From assembly GCF_024297145.1 (NCBI RefSeq), contig NZ_JANCTC010000023.1, forward strand, positions 1-64,000: DNA of 64,000 nt, written 5' to 3'. The translations under genes and the position numbers were made by a program. This DNA comes from Mesorhizobium sp. LMG 17147. Its GTDB lineage: Bacteria > Pseudomonadota > Alphaproteobacteria > Rhizobiales > Rhizobiaceae. Shown here piece after piece: positions 47,188 to 56,773 of the stretch (the stretch's first letter is position 1; each line of letters opens with the position of its first letter). The notes below the pieces were generated by a model, which saw nothing but the letters and a program-made list of their open reading frames with translations, did not search any database and had not been told where the DNA came from.

Positions 47188-48486
47188 GTGGACCTCTTTT
47201 GCATTGGTATCGGTGCTGGGCCGTCTAATTTGAGCCTTGCGTGTCAGATACAGGAAGAGATTGCGCAAGGGGCACTGTTCCTGGATCGGCAGGTTGATTT
47301 CCGCGGACATCCAGGCAGCGCTTTCGATTGCGCGGAGCTCCAGGTCGGCCACTTCCAGGATCTGGTTACTCTGGTCAATCCGCGATCAGCCTACACATTC
47401 GTAAACTACCTCCACGAGAACGGGCGTCTTTACCATTTCCTCAATGCGCAATTTCACGGGGTGCTCAGAGCCGAGTTCGCTCAATATCTCAACTGGGCGT
47501 TCCAGAAGAATCCGCTTGTCCGTGGCGGCGAGGCCGTTCGCGAAATCCGCTTTGACGGCGAGTTTCGCGTGCGGACGGACAACGCGGTCCTTGATGCGAG
47601 AAACCTCGTCATCGACATAGGCAAGCAGGCGCAAATTCCGCCTCAGTTTCATGGCTGGACTGGACCCAACCTGTTCCACTCATCTGAGTTGGCCCACATC
47701 AATCCTGAGGTGCAAAAAAAGCATGTCTGCGTTGTTGGCGGCGGACAGTCGGGAGCCGAGCTGCTGCTGCACCTTGTCGGCCGGCCGAAAGAACGGCGGC
47801 CCGCGGCGATCACTTGGGTCTTGACGCGCGAGATGCCTTTCGACGACCACCCGTTCACAAACGAGCTGTTCACGCCTTGCTTTTCGGATCGTTTTGCGGC
47901 CATGAGCGAGGTGCATCGCCAGCTGTTCCTGCGGCGTTTCGCGCTTGCCTCCGACGGGATTTCAGAAAGCACGTTGCGCGCGGTCTATCAGGCGCTCTAC
48001 CACCACGCCTTTCTCGAGCCACACCAATGCGACATCACACTGCGGCCAAGTTGCAACGTGTCGCGCTGCATCAACGCAGGGGCGGGGCACAGGCTCACGC
48101 TGCAGCGCGGCATGGATAACATCGGAGAAGTAACCGCGGACATCGTCATCCTGGCCATGGGGTACGAGAACGCGCTGCCGGACTTCCTGGAACCGATCGC
48201 AGATCGCCTCGAGCAGATCGGCAATGAGCTCGCCACCGGCGAGGATTTTTCGGTGTACTGGGACGGACCGCGAGACAGACGCCTTTTCGTTCAGAACGCC
48301 TGCCTTGGACAGCGCGGGCTGGCTGATCCGAACTTTGGCCTGCTGGCCTGGCGAGCGCGCCGCATCCTGGACAGCCTTCTGGGGCGCCCGCCATGCACCA
48401 ATCCCGAGCATCTGGGCTTCATCAGCCGTACGTTGATCGAGCGCCGGCCCGACCTCGTAGCCGAAGAAATGGGCAGCGGGATATAA
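47188..48486 (+). CDS. Lysine/ornithine N-monooxygenase-like flavoprotein (SidA/IucD/PvdA type)
   Basis: 432 aa, GTG start behind AGGAGCAAGG. The FAD site is CIGIGAGPSNLSLACQ at the N-terminus. QVGHFQDLVTLVNPRSAYTFVNYLHENGRL is the hallmark block of siderophore N-hydroxylases, and the NADPH site is VCVVGGGQSGAELLLHL. ATGYEN-type motif reads LAMGYENALPDF. These enzymes N-hydroxylate ornithine, lysine or diamines for hydroxamate siderophores. No siderophore synthetase lies nearby. A sigma-54 promoter upstream suggests expression in nodules. Confidence 0.85.
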   Translation: MDLFCIGIGAGPSNLSLACQIQEEIAQGALFLDRQVDFRGHPGSAFDCAELQVGHFQDLVTLVNPRSAYTFVNYLHENGRLYHFLNAQFHGVLRAEFAQYLNWAFQKNPLVRGGEAVREIRFDGEFRVRTDNAVLDARNLVIDIGKQAQIPPQFHGWTGPNLFHSSELAHINPEVQKKHVCVVGGGQSGAELLLHLVGRPKERRPAAITWVLTREMPFDDHPFTNELFTPCFSDRFAAMSEVHRQLFLRRFALASDGISESTLRAVYQALYHHAFLEPHQCDITLRPSCNVSRCINAGAGHRLTLQRGMDNIGEVTADIVILAMGYENALPDFLEPIADRLEQIGNELATGEDFSVYWDGPRDRRLFVQNACLGQRGLADPNFGLLAWRARRILDSLLGRPPCTNPEHLGFISRTLIERRPDLVAEEMGSGI

Positions 48487-49273
48487 CTGGTCTACTATTG
48501 TTCATTGGCGGTGGCATCCAGGGAATGATGTACGCCTTCGTTGCGGCGAACGCGGGAGCCTTAGCCCAGATCATCTTGACCGAATAAGCACTCGGGCCCT
48601 GAGGCACATCGTATATTCTGCGGACGTTTCCCCTACGCTCGTTAAGTCCTTACGTTCACTCGAAAGAGTGCGGTAGCCTCAGCGGCCATGGCTGAGCCCG
48701 CGCTCAGCGGGGAGGGTCCTTGCCTTTGGCGATGCATGTCGTGGCTGGACCCGGTGAGTTAGGTGAGTCCGGCCCGGTCTACCCAGCCCCTGCGCCCGCC
48801 CCGAAGCCGCTCGCCCGCTCAGCGCTATCGAGGGGGCGCTCGCGCGGCTTCGCTGACCGCCGCGTTACAGCGTAAGGACGCGACCCCAGTGAAGGCATAC
48901 TCCAGTGTCGCCAATCCCGTTTGGTTGGCCCGCCGCAAGCCGGTCTTCCAACCAAAGGCCGAACTCGCCAATTCGCCAGCCAACTCCACCAACGATTGTC
49001 TAAATCCGCTACCCAGGGCGGTTCGCTCGGGCTCGCTTGCTTGAGCACGGCACAGACGGGATCGCGAGCATGATGCCGCGGAATGGGAACGCATCATGCT
49101 TGGGCACGAGGGCCCGTGCCAACGCGCATCGCGCCAATCGGCGTCGTCACGTCCGAGATTCAGCACCGGCTGCTCGGCGCTTTTACGCTCGCATCATGGG
49201 CCGGCATGCCGCTGGCGATCCATGACGCGATGCCGCCGAGGCTGCTAGTTCATGGAAAGCGATAAGCACTAGA
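48487..49273. other. 787-bp gap without a supportable gene
   Basis: Contains short hydrophobic and Arg/Pro-rich frames (for example GLLLFIGGGIQGMMYAFVAA at about 48490-48560, and IQHRLLGAFTLASWAGMPLA near 49160-49220). They may be gene stumps. I recognise none. Confidence 0.3.
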
Positions 49274-49624
49274 TTAATGGGCAACCTCGTCGGGACCGAA
49301 AAGGGCGCTAAACCGGCTGGCTAGATCGATCCAGGGTGCCGCGTCTCCGCGCTCTGAAGCTATTCGAACGACCGTCGCCAGATAATCGGTAAAAGCCTTC
49401 AGTCTGATGGCGCCTTGCTCAGAAAGGTGGTCAATGGCGTCAAGCGGCTGGTGAACGGCAGCCAGCATATGTTGCACCAAAAGCAGTGAGGATGGGCAAG
49501 GGCAGTCGCTCTTACTCGCGAGGCGCCTGCACTCGCTGCAAAGCGGCGGAATGTCCTCTAAGGCTAGGTCGCCGGAAAGCCGTTGTATGAGATTGTCAGT
49601 GGCGTTCCACAAATTCGCTCGCAT
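49274..49624 (-). CDS. Unknown small protein downstream of pyrE
   Basis: 116 aa from [20 protein letters not shown], overlapping the end of pyrE by 29 bases on the same strand, so probably coupled to it. Cysteines cluster in [18 protein letters not shown]. No family recognised. A longer start at 49651 would overlap pyrE further. Confidence 0.45.
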   Translation of the reverse strand: MRANLWNATDNLIQRLSGDLALEDIPPLCSECRRLASKSDCPCPSSLLLVQHMLAAVHQPLDAIDHLSEQGAIRLKAFTDYLATVVRIASERGDAAPWIDLASRFSALFGPDEVAH

Positions 49625-50192
49625 GCAGAACGGAATGCAGCGTGACCCCATGTTGGGCTAGCAGCGCCGTAGCTCCCTCGTCGCGGTCCACGAGGCAAGC
49701 AGCGTCACCTACAATGCCCCCGGCGCGGCGAACCTCTTCAATCGCCTTCAATATCGACTTGCCGCTTGTGGCAACGTCGTCAACGATCAGGACGACTTTT
49801 CCCTCGAGATCTTCTTTGGGCCCAAGACCTTCAATCACGTCCCTTGTGCCATGAGGCTTTGGAGTCTTGCGAACGAAGATCGTGTTTATGGGTTTGTTCA
49901 TCGCCGAGCTGACAGCTGCCATCGATCCGATTACGGGGACCGCTCCCATTTCAAGGCCGCCGACGTACTCTGCTTTCACTTGCTCAGCGATTTTTAGGAA
50001 CTCAAGAGCGGCAAGTTGCGCGCCTCGCGCCATCATCATGGTAGGCTTCATATTGAAATAGATGTCGCTCTCTATGCCCGACGAGAGCGTGTAGCGTCCG
50101 GATCGAAAAGAGCGCTCACGGACGATTTCGCGGAGTTCGTCCTTGTCGTGTTGGCTGGAATCAACTGGTCTGAATTTTGCCAGTGCCGCCAT
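49596..50192 (-). CDS. pyrE: Orotate phosphoribosyltransferase (PyrE type)
   Basis: 198 aa. The PRPP-binding signature is [42 protein letters not shown] is the substrate side and [13 protein letters not shown] the flexible-loop side. It makes OMP from orotate and PRPP for pyrimidines. An island-borne copy is presumably extra to the chromosomal gene. GAGG lies 9 bases before the ATG. Promoter unknown. Confidence 0.88.
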   Translation of the reverse strand: MAALAKFRPVDSSQHDKDELREIVRERSFRSGRYTLSSGIESDIYFNMKPTMMMARGAQLAALEFLKIAEQVKAEYVGGLEMGAVPVIGSMAAVSSAMNKPINTIFVRKTPKPHGTRDVIEGLGPKEDLEGKVVLIVDDVATSGKSILKAIEEVRRAGGIVGDAACLVDRDEGATALLAQHGVTLHSVLHASEFVERH

Positions 50193-51219
50193 AGATCTGA
50201 CCTCGCCCTAGGGAAAAAATTGGGTGCGGCATGCACCTAGTCACTACCGCTATGTGGCTTATGCAAGTGTTCGCGGGGTGTGTCAATTAATGTCAATACC
50301 GGTGCGACCGTTTCGCGCAGATTTTTCCATTATCGTTATTGGGTGCCTAAAGCGTGATCACGGGTTTCCCTACGGCTGGGTAGCGTTGGCTACCCGCCCT
50401 TGCCCGATCTCGGCAGGCACGGCTTTTCTCGATGCGGGCCGTCTCTTTGAGGATTTGGGCGTTTCATCCTCGTCCGCTCGAGTTCCGCCTCGCTCGGCCC
50501 CGTTTGCGCCAGCTTCTTAACCAGGTTGCGCATGAGGTGAGCGTTTCGGCCGCCATGTCGGCCCGTGTCGCTCTTGTGATGACGAGTGGGCAAGGCCGCG
50601 CTTTTAGTGCAACCTCCTCGTAGAGGCGCGAGAGGTAAAGTTCGAGCCGCCGAGAATTTTTGTCATCAGCACCGCGGCGCAACATTTCGGCTCGCTTCAT
50701 CTGACGACGGTAAAAAGCAAAGTTCAAGGTAGGTCGTAGTCCACCTCCCCTGCCGGCCGAGTCTTTACGGCGATATCGGCGACAGGGGCGAGCGTCTGCC
50801 TCTGAGGCAGACGCCGAACAGCAGGCCGAGCCTTACACTGATTTTGGTGACATTGAGTTCGCCGACACCCGTGAGATGGAGCCTATCACGGGCGGGAAGC
50901 GCCTTGTGGCAGAACTCGACAAGCGGCGCTACGTTCTGGACGCCGGCGTTGCTGACAGGACATCGAGGCGCCCGAAGGTTTCGATTGCCTGCATCAGCCG
51001 CGTTCCACCTGCCTCTCACCCTGGCAACCATTTTTCGTCAATCGATCGATCCCGGACGCCGTTGTTGGACTTCGCTGTGATCAAGATCCGCGGACCACTC
51101 TTGCTCCCTCGCGGGCGAACCGCGCTTTCGTTGCCGACCCCGCTCGCGGCTTCGGCGATCACCGCCACCTTGTCGATAAGCCGGCCACCGGCTCCCCGTC
51201 GCGCTGGTTCAATAAAATA
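50193..51219. other. 1.03-kb gap with remnant frames and a strong palindrome
   Basis: A minus-strand frame (50464-50727) begins MNFAFYRRQMKRAEMLRRGA and looks coding, but the likely continuation is in another frame, so it may be a broken gene. It matches nothing I know. A 23-bp palindrome lies at 50792-50814. Plus-strand reading near 50870-50960 (REMEPITGGKRLVAELDKRR) is also unrecognised. Confidence 0.35.
50792..50814. repeat. 23-bp perfect palindrome
   Basis: Arms GCGTCTGCCTC and GAGGCAGACGC around a single T. It could be an operator, an IS remnant or a hairpin; no T run follows. Confidence 0.55.
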
Positions 51220-52005
51220 TCATTGTGAAAGTTCATGGTTTCTTCCTTTCCGATGGCGAGGCTCGGCTTCCGCGAGATAGTCGTGGACGACCTTCCCGAG
51301 CGCGAGCGTGAGATCGGCGACGAGGTGTACGGCCGAGACTACTTCCAGCACCGGCAGTTCGGCGACGGGGGCAAGCGCATGCGACCAGAGGTTCAGGGCT
51401 GCCGGGCCGGTCCAGGCGCCTCTCAGATCGATGTCCTCCAGGTGGTATTCCACGAGTTCGCAGATGCGCGGCGTGCCGTCGACATGCGGGATGATTTTGA
51501 GGAGGAAGTTCGGGTCGGCGAGCGAGGCCTTAACGCTCGCAAGGTCCGCGGCCCGGTGCTTGTAGCCCATCGTACCCGTCGCGACGCGGACCGGGCCGTA
51601 GTCCAGCGTGCCAACAAGCGTGTCCGTCTCTGTTCGGAGCGTTGGGCTGGCGAGCTTCTTGGGAAAGCCCCACAACTCGCGTCCGCCCGCTGTCGGCGGA
51701 TGGTCGTCGAGAAACATGCAGTGGGTGTAGCTCCCCATGCGGCCGCAGAAGGAGACAGGGATGACCTGTCCGCTTTCCGTGTAGTCGCCGAAGCCCGTCG
51801 AGTCCGGCATGCGAATGAACTCGAATTTGACCAGAGGCTCGCACACCTGAAGCGGCTCCGGCACAAGGTCGCGCAGTTTTTGCGGATCGGTGCGATATGT
51901 GATGATCAGATACTCCCGGTTGCTGAAGCGATATGGGCCGGGTGGGTAGGCCGGGCTGGTCAGGGGCATGGCGAAAGCTCTCCCACGGACGGTATCTTGG
52001 TGCAT
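51220..52005 (-). CDS. Acetoacetate decarboxylase-like protein
   Basis: 261 aa from [11 protein letters not shown]. The ADC fold is shown by [28 protein letters not shown], and [12 protein letters not shown], in which one Lys would be the Schiff-base lysine. Members decarboxylate acetoacetate or act on related keto acids. The start at 52005 has AAGGAA upstream; the frame opens to 52032. No operon partner and no sigma-54 promoter seen. Confidence 0.82.
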   Translation of the reverse strand: MHQDTVRGRAFAMPLTSPAYPPGPYRFSNREYLIITYRTDPQKLRDLVPEPLQVCEPLVKFEFIRMPDSTGFGDYTESGQVIPVSFCGRMGSYTHCMFLDDHPPTAGGRELWGFPKKLASPTLRTETDTLVGTLDYGPVRVATGTMGYKHRAADLASVKASLADPNFLLKIIPHVDGTPRICELVEYHLEDIDLRGAWTGPAALNLWSHALAPVAELPVLEVVSAVHLVADLTLALGKVVHDYLAEAEPRHRKGRNHELSQ

Positions 52006-53345
52006 GTTTGAAATTCCTTTGTGCTGGCTCAAGTGGGCTTAGATAGGTCTCGATGATGGCGGCGAGGCTCTCCGAGGTGCCTTCGTTAGCCTGGATGCAT
52101 GGCGTGATCGCGCGTAGCCATTTTGCGCTGGGCAATTGCCTCGGGGCGCACTCATTGTATGGTCGCGGACGCGGTTCCATGGGTCCGGTTGTGGTCGAGA
52201 GGCAAGATTCGAGGTAAAGTGATTTTGTTCCTCATTTGAAGGCGCTGCTTCCCGTCTGCTCTCGTGGTAGGAGGAAGTGGAGTGGCGGCCAGCTCCGATT
52301 TCGCCTCATGGCGGGGTTTGCGGATCAACGCGCACGCGCCATGCCAAATGAGAAATCGTCGAGGCAAAGCGATAGATCTTGCTCAGCTACGTTACGTATC
52401 CGACGTTGTCGGACATCGGATAGCGCCGAACGGGACCGCTTGCGGATTGGGAGGACGTCTCGTTCTTTTGCGCAAGAGGACCTCCGCCCCTCAGGCAAAT
52501 AGCTCCGACCGGGGCGCTATGCTTCACCACCGTCGGCCCGGGAAGTAGCGCTCTTTATGCCGAGGTGTTCTCCCACTGGAGGCCGCGCATTCGCCATCAT
52601 GTGAAAGAGTTCTACCTGCTCGACGACCAGAAATTCTCGACCAGCCGCGGCCATGCGGCTAGGGCAAGGAGGCTCTGGGCCCAAAGGCAGGTTGACGTCG
52701 TGCGTACCCATTCGGCGCTGGTACGCCCGCAAGGTGAGCTGGACGCGCTCCGCCGGGGGAACGAGCCATTTCAAGGGATCTTGCGATATCCGTCCTGTTA
52801 CCCTCGCCGTCTTTACCGGTGTGGTTCGAGGCGCTAGTCAGCGTGACGCGCCTTGCATAGTGCCCGATCACCCGACAACGCCTGTGATCCATCGCGAGGA
52901 AATACAGCGGACCTCATTTGCTGGCAGAATGCCTATCCGACCCAAGTACCTTCTAATGGCGGCTGGCTATCCTGCGGCGCAGATTACTGCAGTCGCGCTC
53001 GAACGTGGGCAGGTAGCGTCGCTCGACGCCTGGCTGCAGAAGTGGAGGCATCGAAGGGCATCCGATACATTGGTGCAGCATTACGTGCTGTCGGGACTCA
53101 ACGCCGCGCTGATTGAGCCCAATGCCGCCGACTTGGCAGCCGCGTGGTGATTTATGTCCACGAGGCAAGGATCCACACGCGGCGGTGGCGGCACGAGGAC
53201 CAAGCCGCCCCGCACTTTCGACCCGGCGCCAAAGTGCCACTGCTCGAGGACGCCGGCCAGTCTAATGACAGGCGAGCCATCCAAGCTCTCACCTGTCCTA
53301 AAGCGGCTGGCTCAAGAGGGCGAAACCCGACAGCGGCAGAAGACA
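52006..53345. other. 1.34-kb region of remnant frames
   Basis: No gene I can support. 52342-52427 is a diverged copy of 28027-28113 (opposite strand). Plus-strand frames between 52560 and 53150 (ending RPKYLLMAAGYPAAQITAVA) and minus-strand frames (AAAGREFLVVEQVELFHMM near 52580-52640) look semi-coding but unidentified. Confidence 0.35.
52342..52427 (+). repeat. Diverged ~85-bp repeat, copy B
   Basis: Matches the reverse complement of 28027-28113 at roughly four of five bases by eye, sharing TCGAGGCAAAG, CAGCTACG and TTGTCGGACATCGGA. In translation both give DLAQLR..SD.VGHR.AP, so it may be the C-terminus of a dispersed gene. Confidence 0.6.
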
Positions 53346-53361
53346 TGTCAGGTTCACGACT
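53346..53361. promoter_or_regulatory. NifA-type activator site (one mismatch) for the TlpA-like gene
   Basis: TGT-CAGGTTCACG-ACT, one base off the consensus, about 70-85 bp upstream of the -24 element and similar to the sites at 46745 and 62080. Confidence 0.55.
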
Positions 53362-53430
53362 ATCGGCCGTGTTTGGGCTCGTGGAGAATTTTCAAAGCAT
53401 TCCCCGCCGCTTACCGGAGCTGAGAGGGGT

Positions 53431-53446
53431 TGGCACGCCCATTGCT
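53431..53446 (+). promoter_or_regulatory. Sigma-54 promoter of the TlpA-like gene
   Basis: TGGCACG-CCCA-TTGCT, a near-perfect -24/-12 element. Predicted transcript start about 53457, 140 bases before the likely ATG. Confidence 0.88.
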
Positions 53447-53599
53447 GCTTGATGGGCGGCAACACTGTGAGAGGGCTGAATCGCATGCAAACGCGCAAGA
53501 CGAGCGATGGCTTCCTGATCCGTGTGTTGCGATTCTGACAGAGAAACCAACTACGCATAAAAGCCACGAAAGGTGTGGGTAGCTTTGGATAAGAACATC

Positions 53600-54757
53600 A
53601 TGGAACTGCGTATGGGGTCCCCGGCTCCTCCGATCAAAGTGGAGAACTGGCTGCGTGGCGAGCCCATCACGAACTTTAAGCCCGGCAAGGTCTACCTCGT
53701 TGAATTTTGGGCGACTTGGTGCGGACCATGTGTGACGGCCATGCCGCATTTGGTTGAACTGCAGGAGAAACATGCAGACAGCGGATTTGAGATTATCGGA
53801 GTCGCAGCTGGCGAACGGGCTGCAACCGCGGACGAGGCACGTACTAAGGTGGATGCCTGGCTGACCGAGAAGTTCTCGAATCTGAATTATCGTATCGCGT
53901 TCGATTACACTGGCGAAATGAACAAGCTCTGGATGGATCCCAGCTCTTCGATCGGGATTCCCACCTCGTTCGTGGTCGACCGCGACGGCCACATCGCTTT
54001 TATCGGCCACCCGGCGGAACTCGATGACGTTTTGCCGAAAGTCCTTAACGGCAGCTGGCGCAGCAGCTACGAAGCGAAAGCCGCCGATGCAAAGCGAATC
54101 GCGCGTAACCAAAGTATAGCGCGCGAAAGGTCGCTGACCCGGCCGATATACGCCAAACTTAGGCCGGCGATGCAGGACGAGGATTGGACAGCGGCACTAT
54201 TGGCCATCGAAGAAGGCCTCGCCGTGATGCCAGACTCTTTTCATTTTCGGGAGATTCATGCGGATCTTCTGCTTCACAAGCTGCGCGACATCAAAACCGG
54301 CTTGCCGCTTATGCGCCAATTGGTCGAGGACGCGATCGACAAAAAGTTCGAAGCGGTGTCTTGGATGGTCATGGCGCTGAACCAACTCTTCGATCCCACG
54401 ATCGATAACTCCCATCTTCCGCATGATGATCGCTTTGCGATGGGCAATGAGCTCTCAGAACAGATCCTGGAACTTAATCCTCCGCAAGGCGACGGGCCCC
54501 TTAAATTCCTTTGGTACATCCCGGTCGCTCAGTATTATTACGAGAGCGGCAACAAGGATCGCGCGGTCGAGTTGATCGAGGTGGCAATCAAATCGCTGGA
54601 CCACCCGGAGCCAATGCCGGACCACACCAAACAGCACTACCTCACCCCGTTGCTCCAAGCCCTGGCCAACTACACGGGTGAGCCCGCCTGTCATGCAGAT
54701 ATCTGTGTGGCTCCGCAAAATGAGGCTTTCGAAACTCAAAACGCAGTCACTTCCTGA
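53600..54757 (+). CDS. TlpA-like thioredoxin-domain protein with long helical C-terminus
   Basis: 385 aa from MELRMGSPAPPIKVENW; a GTG at 53573 is an in-frame alternative. Residues ~25-150 are a TlpA/ResA-type thioredoxin with active site ATWCGPCVTAMPHL and GIPTSFVVDRDGHIAFIGHP. No signal peptide or membrane anchor, unlike classic TlpA, so it may be cytoplasmic. Residues ~165-385 are helical and TPR-like (DWTAALLAIEEGLAVMPDSF, YYESGNKDRAVELIEVAIKSL). The sigma-54 promoter suggests a bacteroid role, possibly reducing a metalloprotein or nitrogenase-linked partner. Confidence 0.85.
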   Translation: MELRMGSPAPPIKVENWLRGEPITNFKPGKVYLVEFWATWCGPCVTAMPHLVELQEKHADSGFEIIGVAAGERAATADEARTKVDAWLTEKFSNLNYRIAFDYTGEMNKLWMDPSSSIGIPTSFVVDRDGHIAFIGHPAELDDVLPKVLNGSWRSSYEAKAADAKRIARNQSIARERSLTRPIYAKLRPAMQDEDWTAALLAIEEGLAVMPDSFHFREIHADLLLHKLRDIKTGLPLMRQLVEDAIDKKFEAVSWMVMALNQLFDPTIDNSHLPHDDRFAMGNELSEQILELNPPQGDGPLKFLWYIPVAQYYYESGNKDRAVELIEVAIKSLDHPEPMPDHTKQHYLTPLLQALANYTGEPACHADICVAPQNEAFETQNAVTS

Positions 54758-55102
54758 GCAAAGATCGCGAAGGGGATGACAATTGGAATTGAACACTGGC
54801 CAATCCGCCCATCGAGGCTCGCTTCGCAGCAAGTATGTCGATGCAGCAAGGGCGGGCGGCTTGCGGCAGGGTGGATTTCAATTGCGTTGACCACCGGTCG
54901 GATCGCGGCGCAGACGATGTGCGCCGCGAATTCGCGCCGTAGGTCTCGCACTCGTGGACATGTCGAGGTCGGCCACGGGGCACTCTTGGGTGGGGTTGGG
55001 CCGCCCAAGCCATTCGTCGGCCACGAAAGTGGGCCCGGAGTGGGCATCGCAGGAAAAGGAAATCGTCCCTCGAAGACGAAGACTGAAATGAGGAACAACG
55101 AA
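54758..55102. other. Gap containing a nifX 3'-end remnant
   Basis: From about 55041 to 55086 the sequence parallels the last 14 codons and stop of nifX (44028-44069) with a 2-bp expansion, and it is followed, as after nifX, by a DUF269 gene. The rest of the gap has no recognised feature. Confidence 0.55.
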
Positions 55103-55531
55103 ATGCCTCATGCACCGGTTGGCCCTGCTGTCAACAAGGACGAAGAAGCCCTTGCTCGCCCGTTCGTCAAATGCCTTCTGCGGCTGATCCGTACTCAGGA
55201 TTCCTTCGGCTTATGGGAAGGCAATTCGGACGCCGAGCTGCTGGCCGAATTCATCATCACCAAGGAACAGCAATGTGCGACCCCTCTCATCGGCCATCCT
55301 GATTCGGACGCGCTGTGGAGGCTCGACATGTTTTACACCGCCGTGGCGCTTGCGATTGAGGAGCGCTCCGGCGTGTCGACGTCGCCAATAATTGGAATGA
55401 AACCCCTGGGGGCTTCCGGCGGTTGGTCGTTCTATCGAGACGTCCACCGGTTCGGCTTCGAGACTTTCCGCAAACTGGCTGAGGCCGGTACGAAACTGGT
55501 CGACGATGCGACTGCAGCCATTGAAGCCTAG
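55103..55531 (+). CDS. NifX-associated protein (DUF269), copy 2
   Basis: 142 aa from MPHAPVGPAVNKDEEALARP. Closely parallels copy 1 (44084) through FVKCLLRLIRTQDSFGLWE and FIITKEQQCATPLIG. About 13 residues are missing before [11 protein letters not shown], and it ends five residues earlier at a TAG where copy 1 reads on. AGGAA lies 8 bases before the ATG. It is followed by DUF683 and fdxB, the order expected after nifX in other diazotrophs, so this may be the ancestral set and copy 1 the duplicate, or the reverse. Confidence 0.88.
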   Translation: MPHAPVGPAVNKDEEALARPFVKCLLRLIRTQDSFGLWEGNSDAELLAEFIITKEQQCATPLIGHPDSDALWRLDMFYTAVALAIEERSGVSTSPIIGMKPLGASGGWSFYRDVHRFGFETFRKLAEAGTKLVDDATAAIEA

Positions 55532-55577
55532 CCCGAGATGGCGCGCATCAAGAAAACCATTGTTCCAGGAAGGATCT

Positions 55578-55781
55578 ATGTCAGACCTAGATAAGATGAG
55601 GAAGAAAGTCCGAAAGCTCCAGTTGCGTGCAGCTATTGCCAAGATGGCATTGCAGGACCTTGTCGAGGGTCTGCCGAAAAAGTGGGCCGACATACAGGAA
55701 GTCGCCGAGAAAACCCACGCCGTTTATGCCGAGTTGGATGTTGCCAAGAGAGAACTCGCTTCAATGAAGAATTTAGGATGA
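55578..55781 (+). CDS. DUF683 (CCE_0567-like) small nif protein
   Basis: 67 aa, entirely helical: MSDLDKMRKKVRKLQLRAAI, then MALQDLVEGLPKKWADIQEVAEKT and VYAELDVAKRELASMK. This small family travels with nifX, DUF269 and fdxB and is thought to bind metal or cofactor; its role is not settled. GGAAGG precedes the ATG. The stop overlaps the fdxB start. Confidence 0.92.
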   Translation: MSDLDKMRKKVRKLQLRAAIAKMALQDLVEGLPKKWADIQEVAEKTHAVYAELDVAKRELASMKNLG

Positions 55782-56095
55782 TGCGCACATTCACCACCCG
55801 TGACGGCTCCATTTGGATGCCGTTGTACCTGACCTTCATCGATAGCAAGACCTGCATCGGCTGCGGCCGTTGTTTCAAGGTCTGCTCGCGTGATGTGATG
55901 CATCTTCACGGCGTCGATGACGCGGGTGAAATCCTCGGCCCCTGCGATGACGAGGACGACGATTTCGACGGCGAGCTCAATCGCATGATCATGGTTGTCG
56001 CCAATGCCGGCCGCTGCATCGGCTGCGGAGCCTGCGCCCGCGTCTGCCCCAAGAACTGCCAGACCCATGTTGCGGCCGACGAGCTCGCAGCATGA
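55778..56095 (+). CDS. fdxB: FdxB, nif-specific ferredoxin III
   Basis: 105 aa from MMRTFTTRDGSIWMP. Two 4Fe-4S motifs: CIGCGRCFKVCSRDVM and CIGCGACARVCPKNC, separated by an acidic stretch (CDDEDDDFDGEL) characteristic of FdxB. It supplies electrons for nitrogenase or cofactor assembly. ATGA overlap with DUF683. Confidence 0.94.
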   Translation: MMRTFTTRDGSIWMPLYLTFIDSKTCIGCGRCFKVCSRDVMHLHGVDDAGEILGPCDDEDDDFDGELNRMIMVVANAGRCIGCGACARVCPKNCQTHVAADELAA

Positions 56096-56122
56096 TCAGG
56101 CCGAAAAACCAGGAGAACGGCG

Positions 56123-56500
56123 TTGCACTTCACATCCTTTTGTCGGCTCCTGGGGCTGGTCCTGTGCAGCAATGCTTTGATTGTTTACGTCGCTTTGGAT
56201 TCGCTCCGTCTGGCAGTCGTCACGACGCTGGCCTGTTCGCTGCTGCTTCAGGCCTGCTATTTCGGCAGCGTGCTCTTTCTGATCTGGCAGTCTAGCCGCG
56301 CTCGTGGAACTCGCCTCAGCCGCCAGCATGTCGATGGTTCCAGGAAAGCTTGGTACCAGTCGTCTGACTCTGATCAGCTGCGGAATGAAATTTCAGCTGT
56401 GTCCCGGCTTGGTCGAATGCCCAGCATGCGCTGCTGTTTTGATGCGCGGATGACAGGATCAGTGCTCAGCCCCACACCAATTTTGGTCACGCTCTCATGA
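56123..56500 (+). CDS. ExoX/PsiA-like exopolysaccharide production repressor
   Basis: 125 aa from a TTG behind AGGAG. Two membrane helices at the N-terminus (LLGLVLCSNALIVYVALDSL and LACSLLLQACYFGSVLFLIW) followed by a basic stretch match the small inhibitor ExoX/Psi family, which restrains succinoglycan-type EPS synthesis at the inner membrane. Family members are about 75-100 aa, so the last part (after about residue 80) may be read-through. It lies 27 bp after fdxB and may belong to that operon. Confidence 0.65.
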   Translation: MHFTSFCRLLGLVLCSNALIVYVALDSLRLAVVTTLACSLLLQACYFGSVLFLIWQSSRARGTRLSRQHVDGSRKAWYQSSDSDQLRNEISAVSRLGRMPSMRCCFDARMTGSVLSPTPILVTLS

Positions 56501-56773
56501 CTGAGCTGATCGTATAGGGAATCTGTGTTCGGCTAAGACGCGACCACATTCGGTTTGTCCTTAGGCCGGGAGATGCGGGTGGTTGGTCGATTAGGCACAT
56601 AAGAGTCATCGCAGCACGCCGGATGCGGTCTGCTTGTCGCAATGACAAACTCGGTGCTGTAATAACGATGAACGTCTTCTTCACCCGCTTCGAAAGACGG
56701 GTGGCTTTGATCACACATACCCTTGGGCTGACCGGTGCGTAGCCGGTTCAGGTACTTTTTTGCTGGAGAAAGC

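Noticed and set aside
51235-52011. 258-codon frame opposite the acetoacetate decarboxylase gene
   Set aside because: The minus-strand protein matches a known fold and has a ribosome site; this one does not.
56749-56765. GGTACTTTTTTGC just before acdS as a -24/-12 element
   Set aside because: GG-to-GC spacing is 9 rather than 10, and it would start transcription on the ATG.
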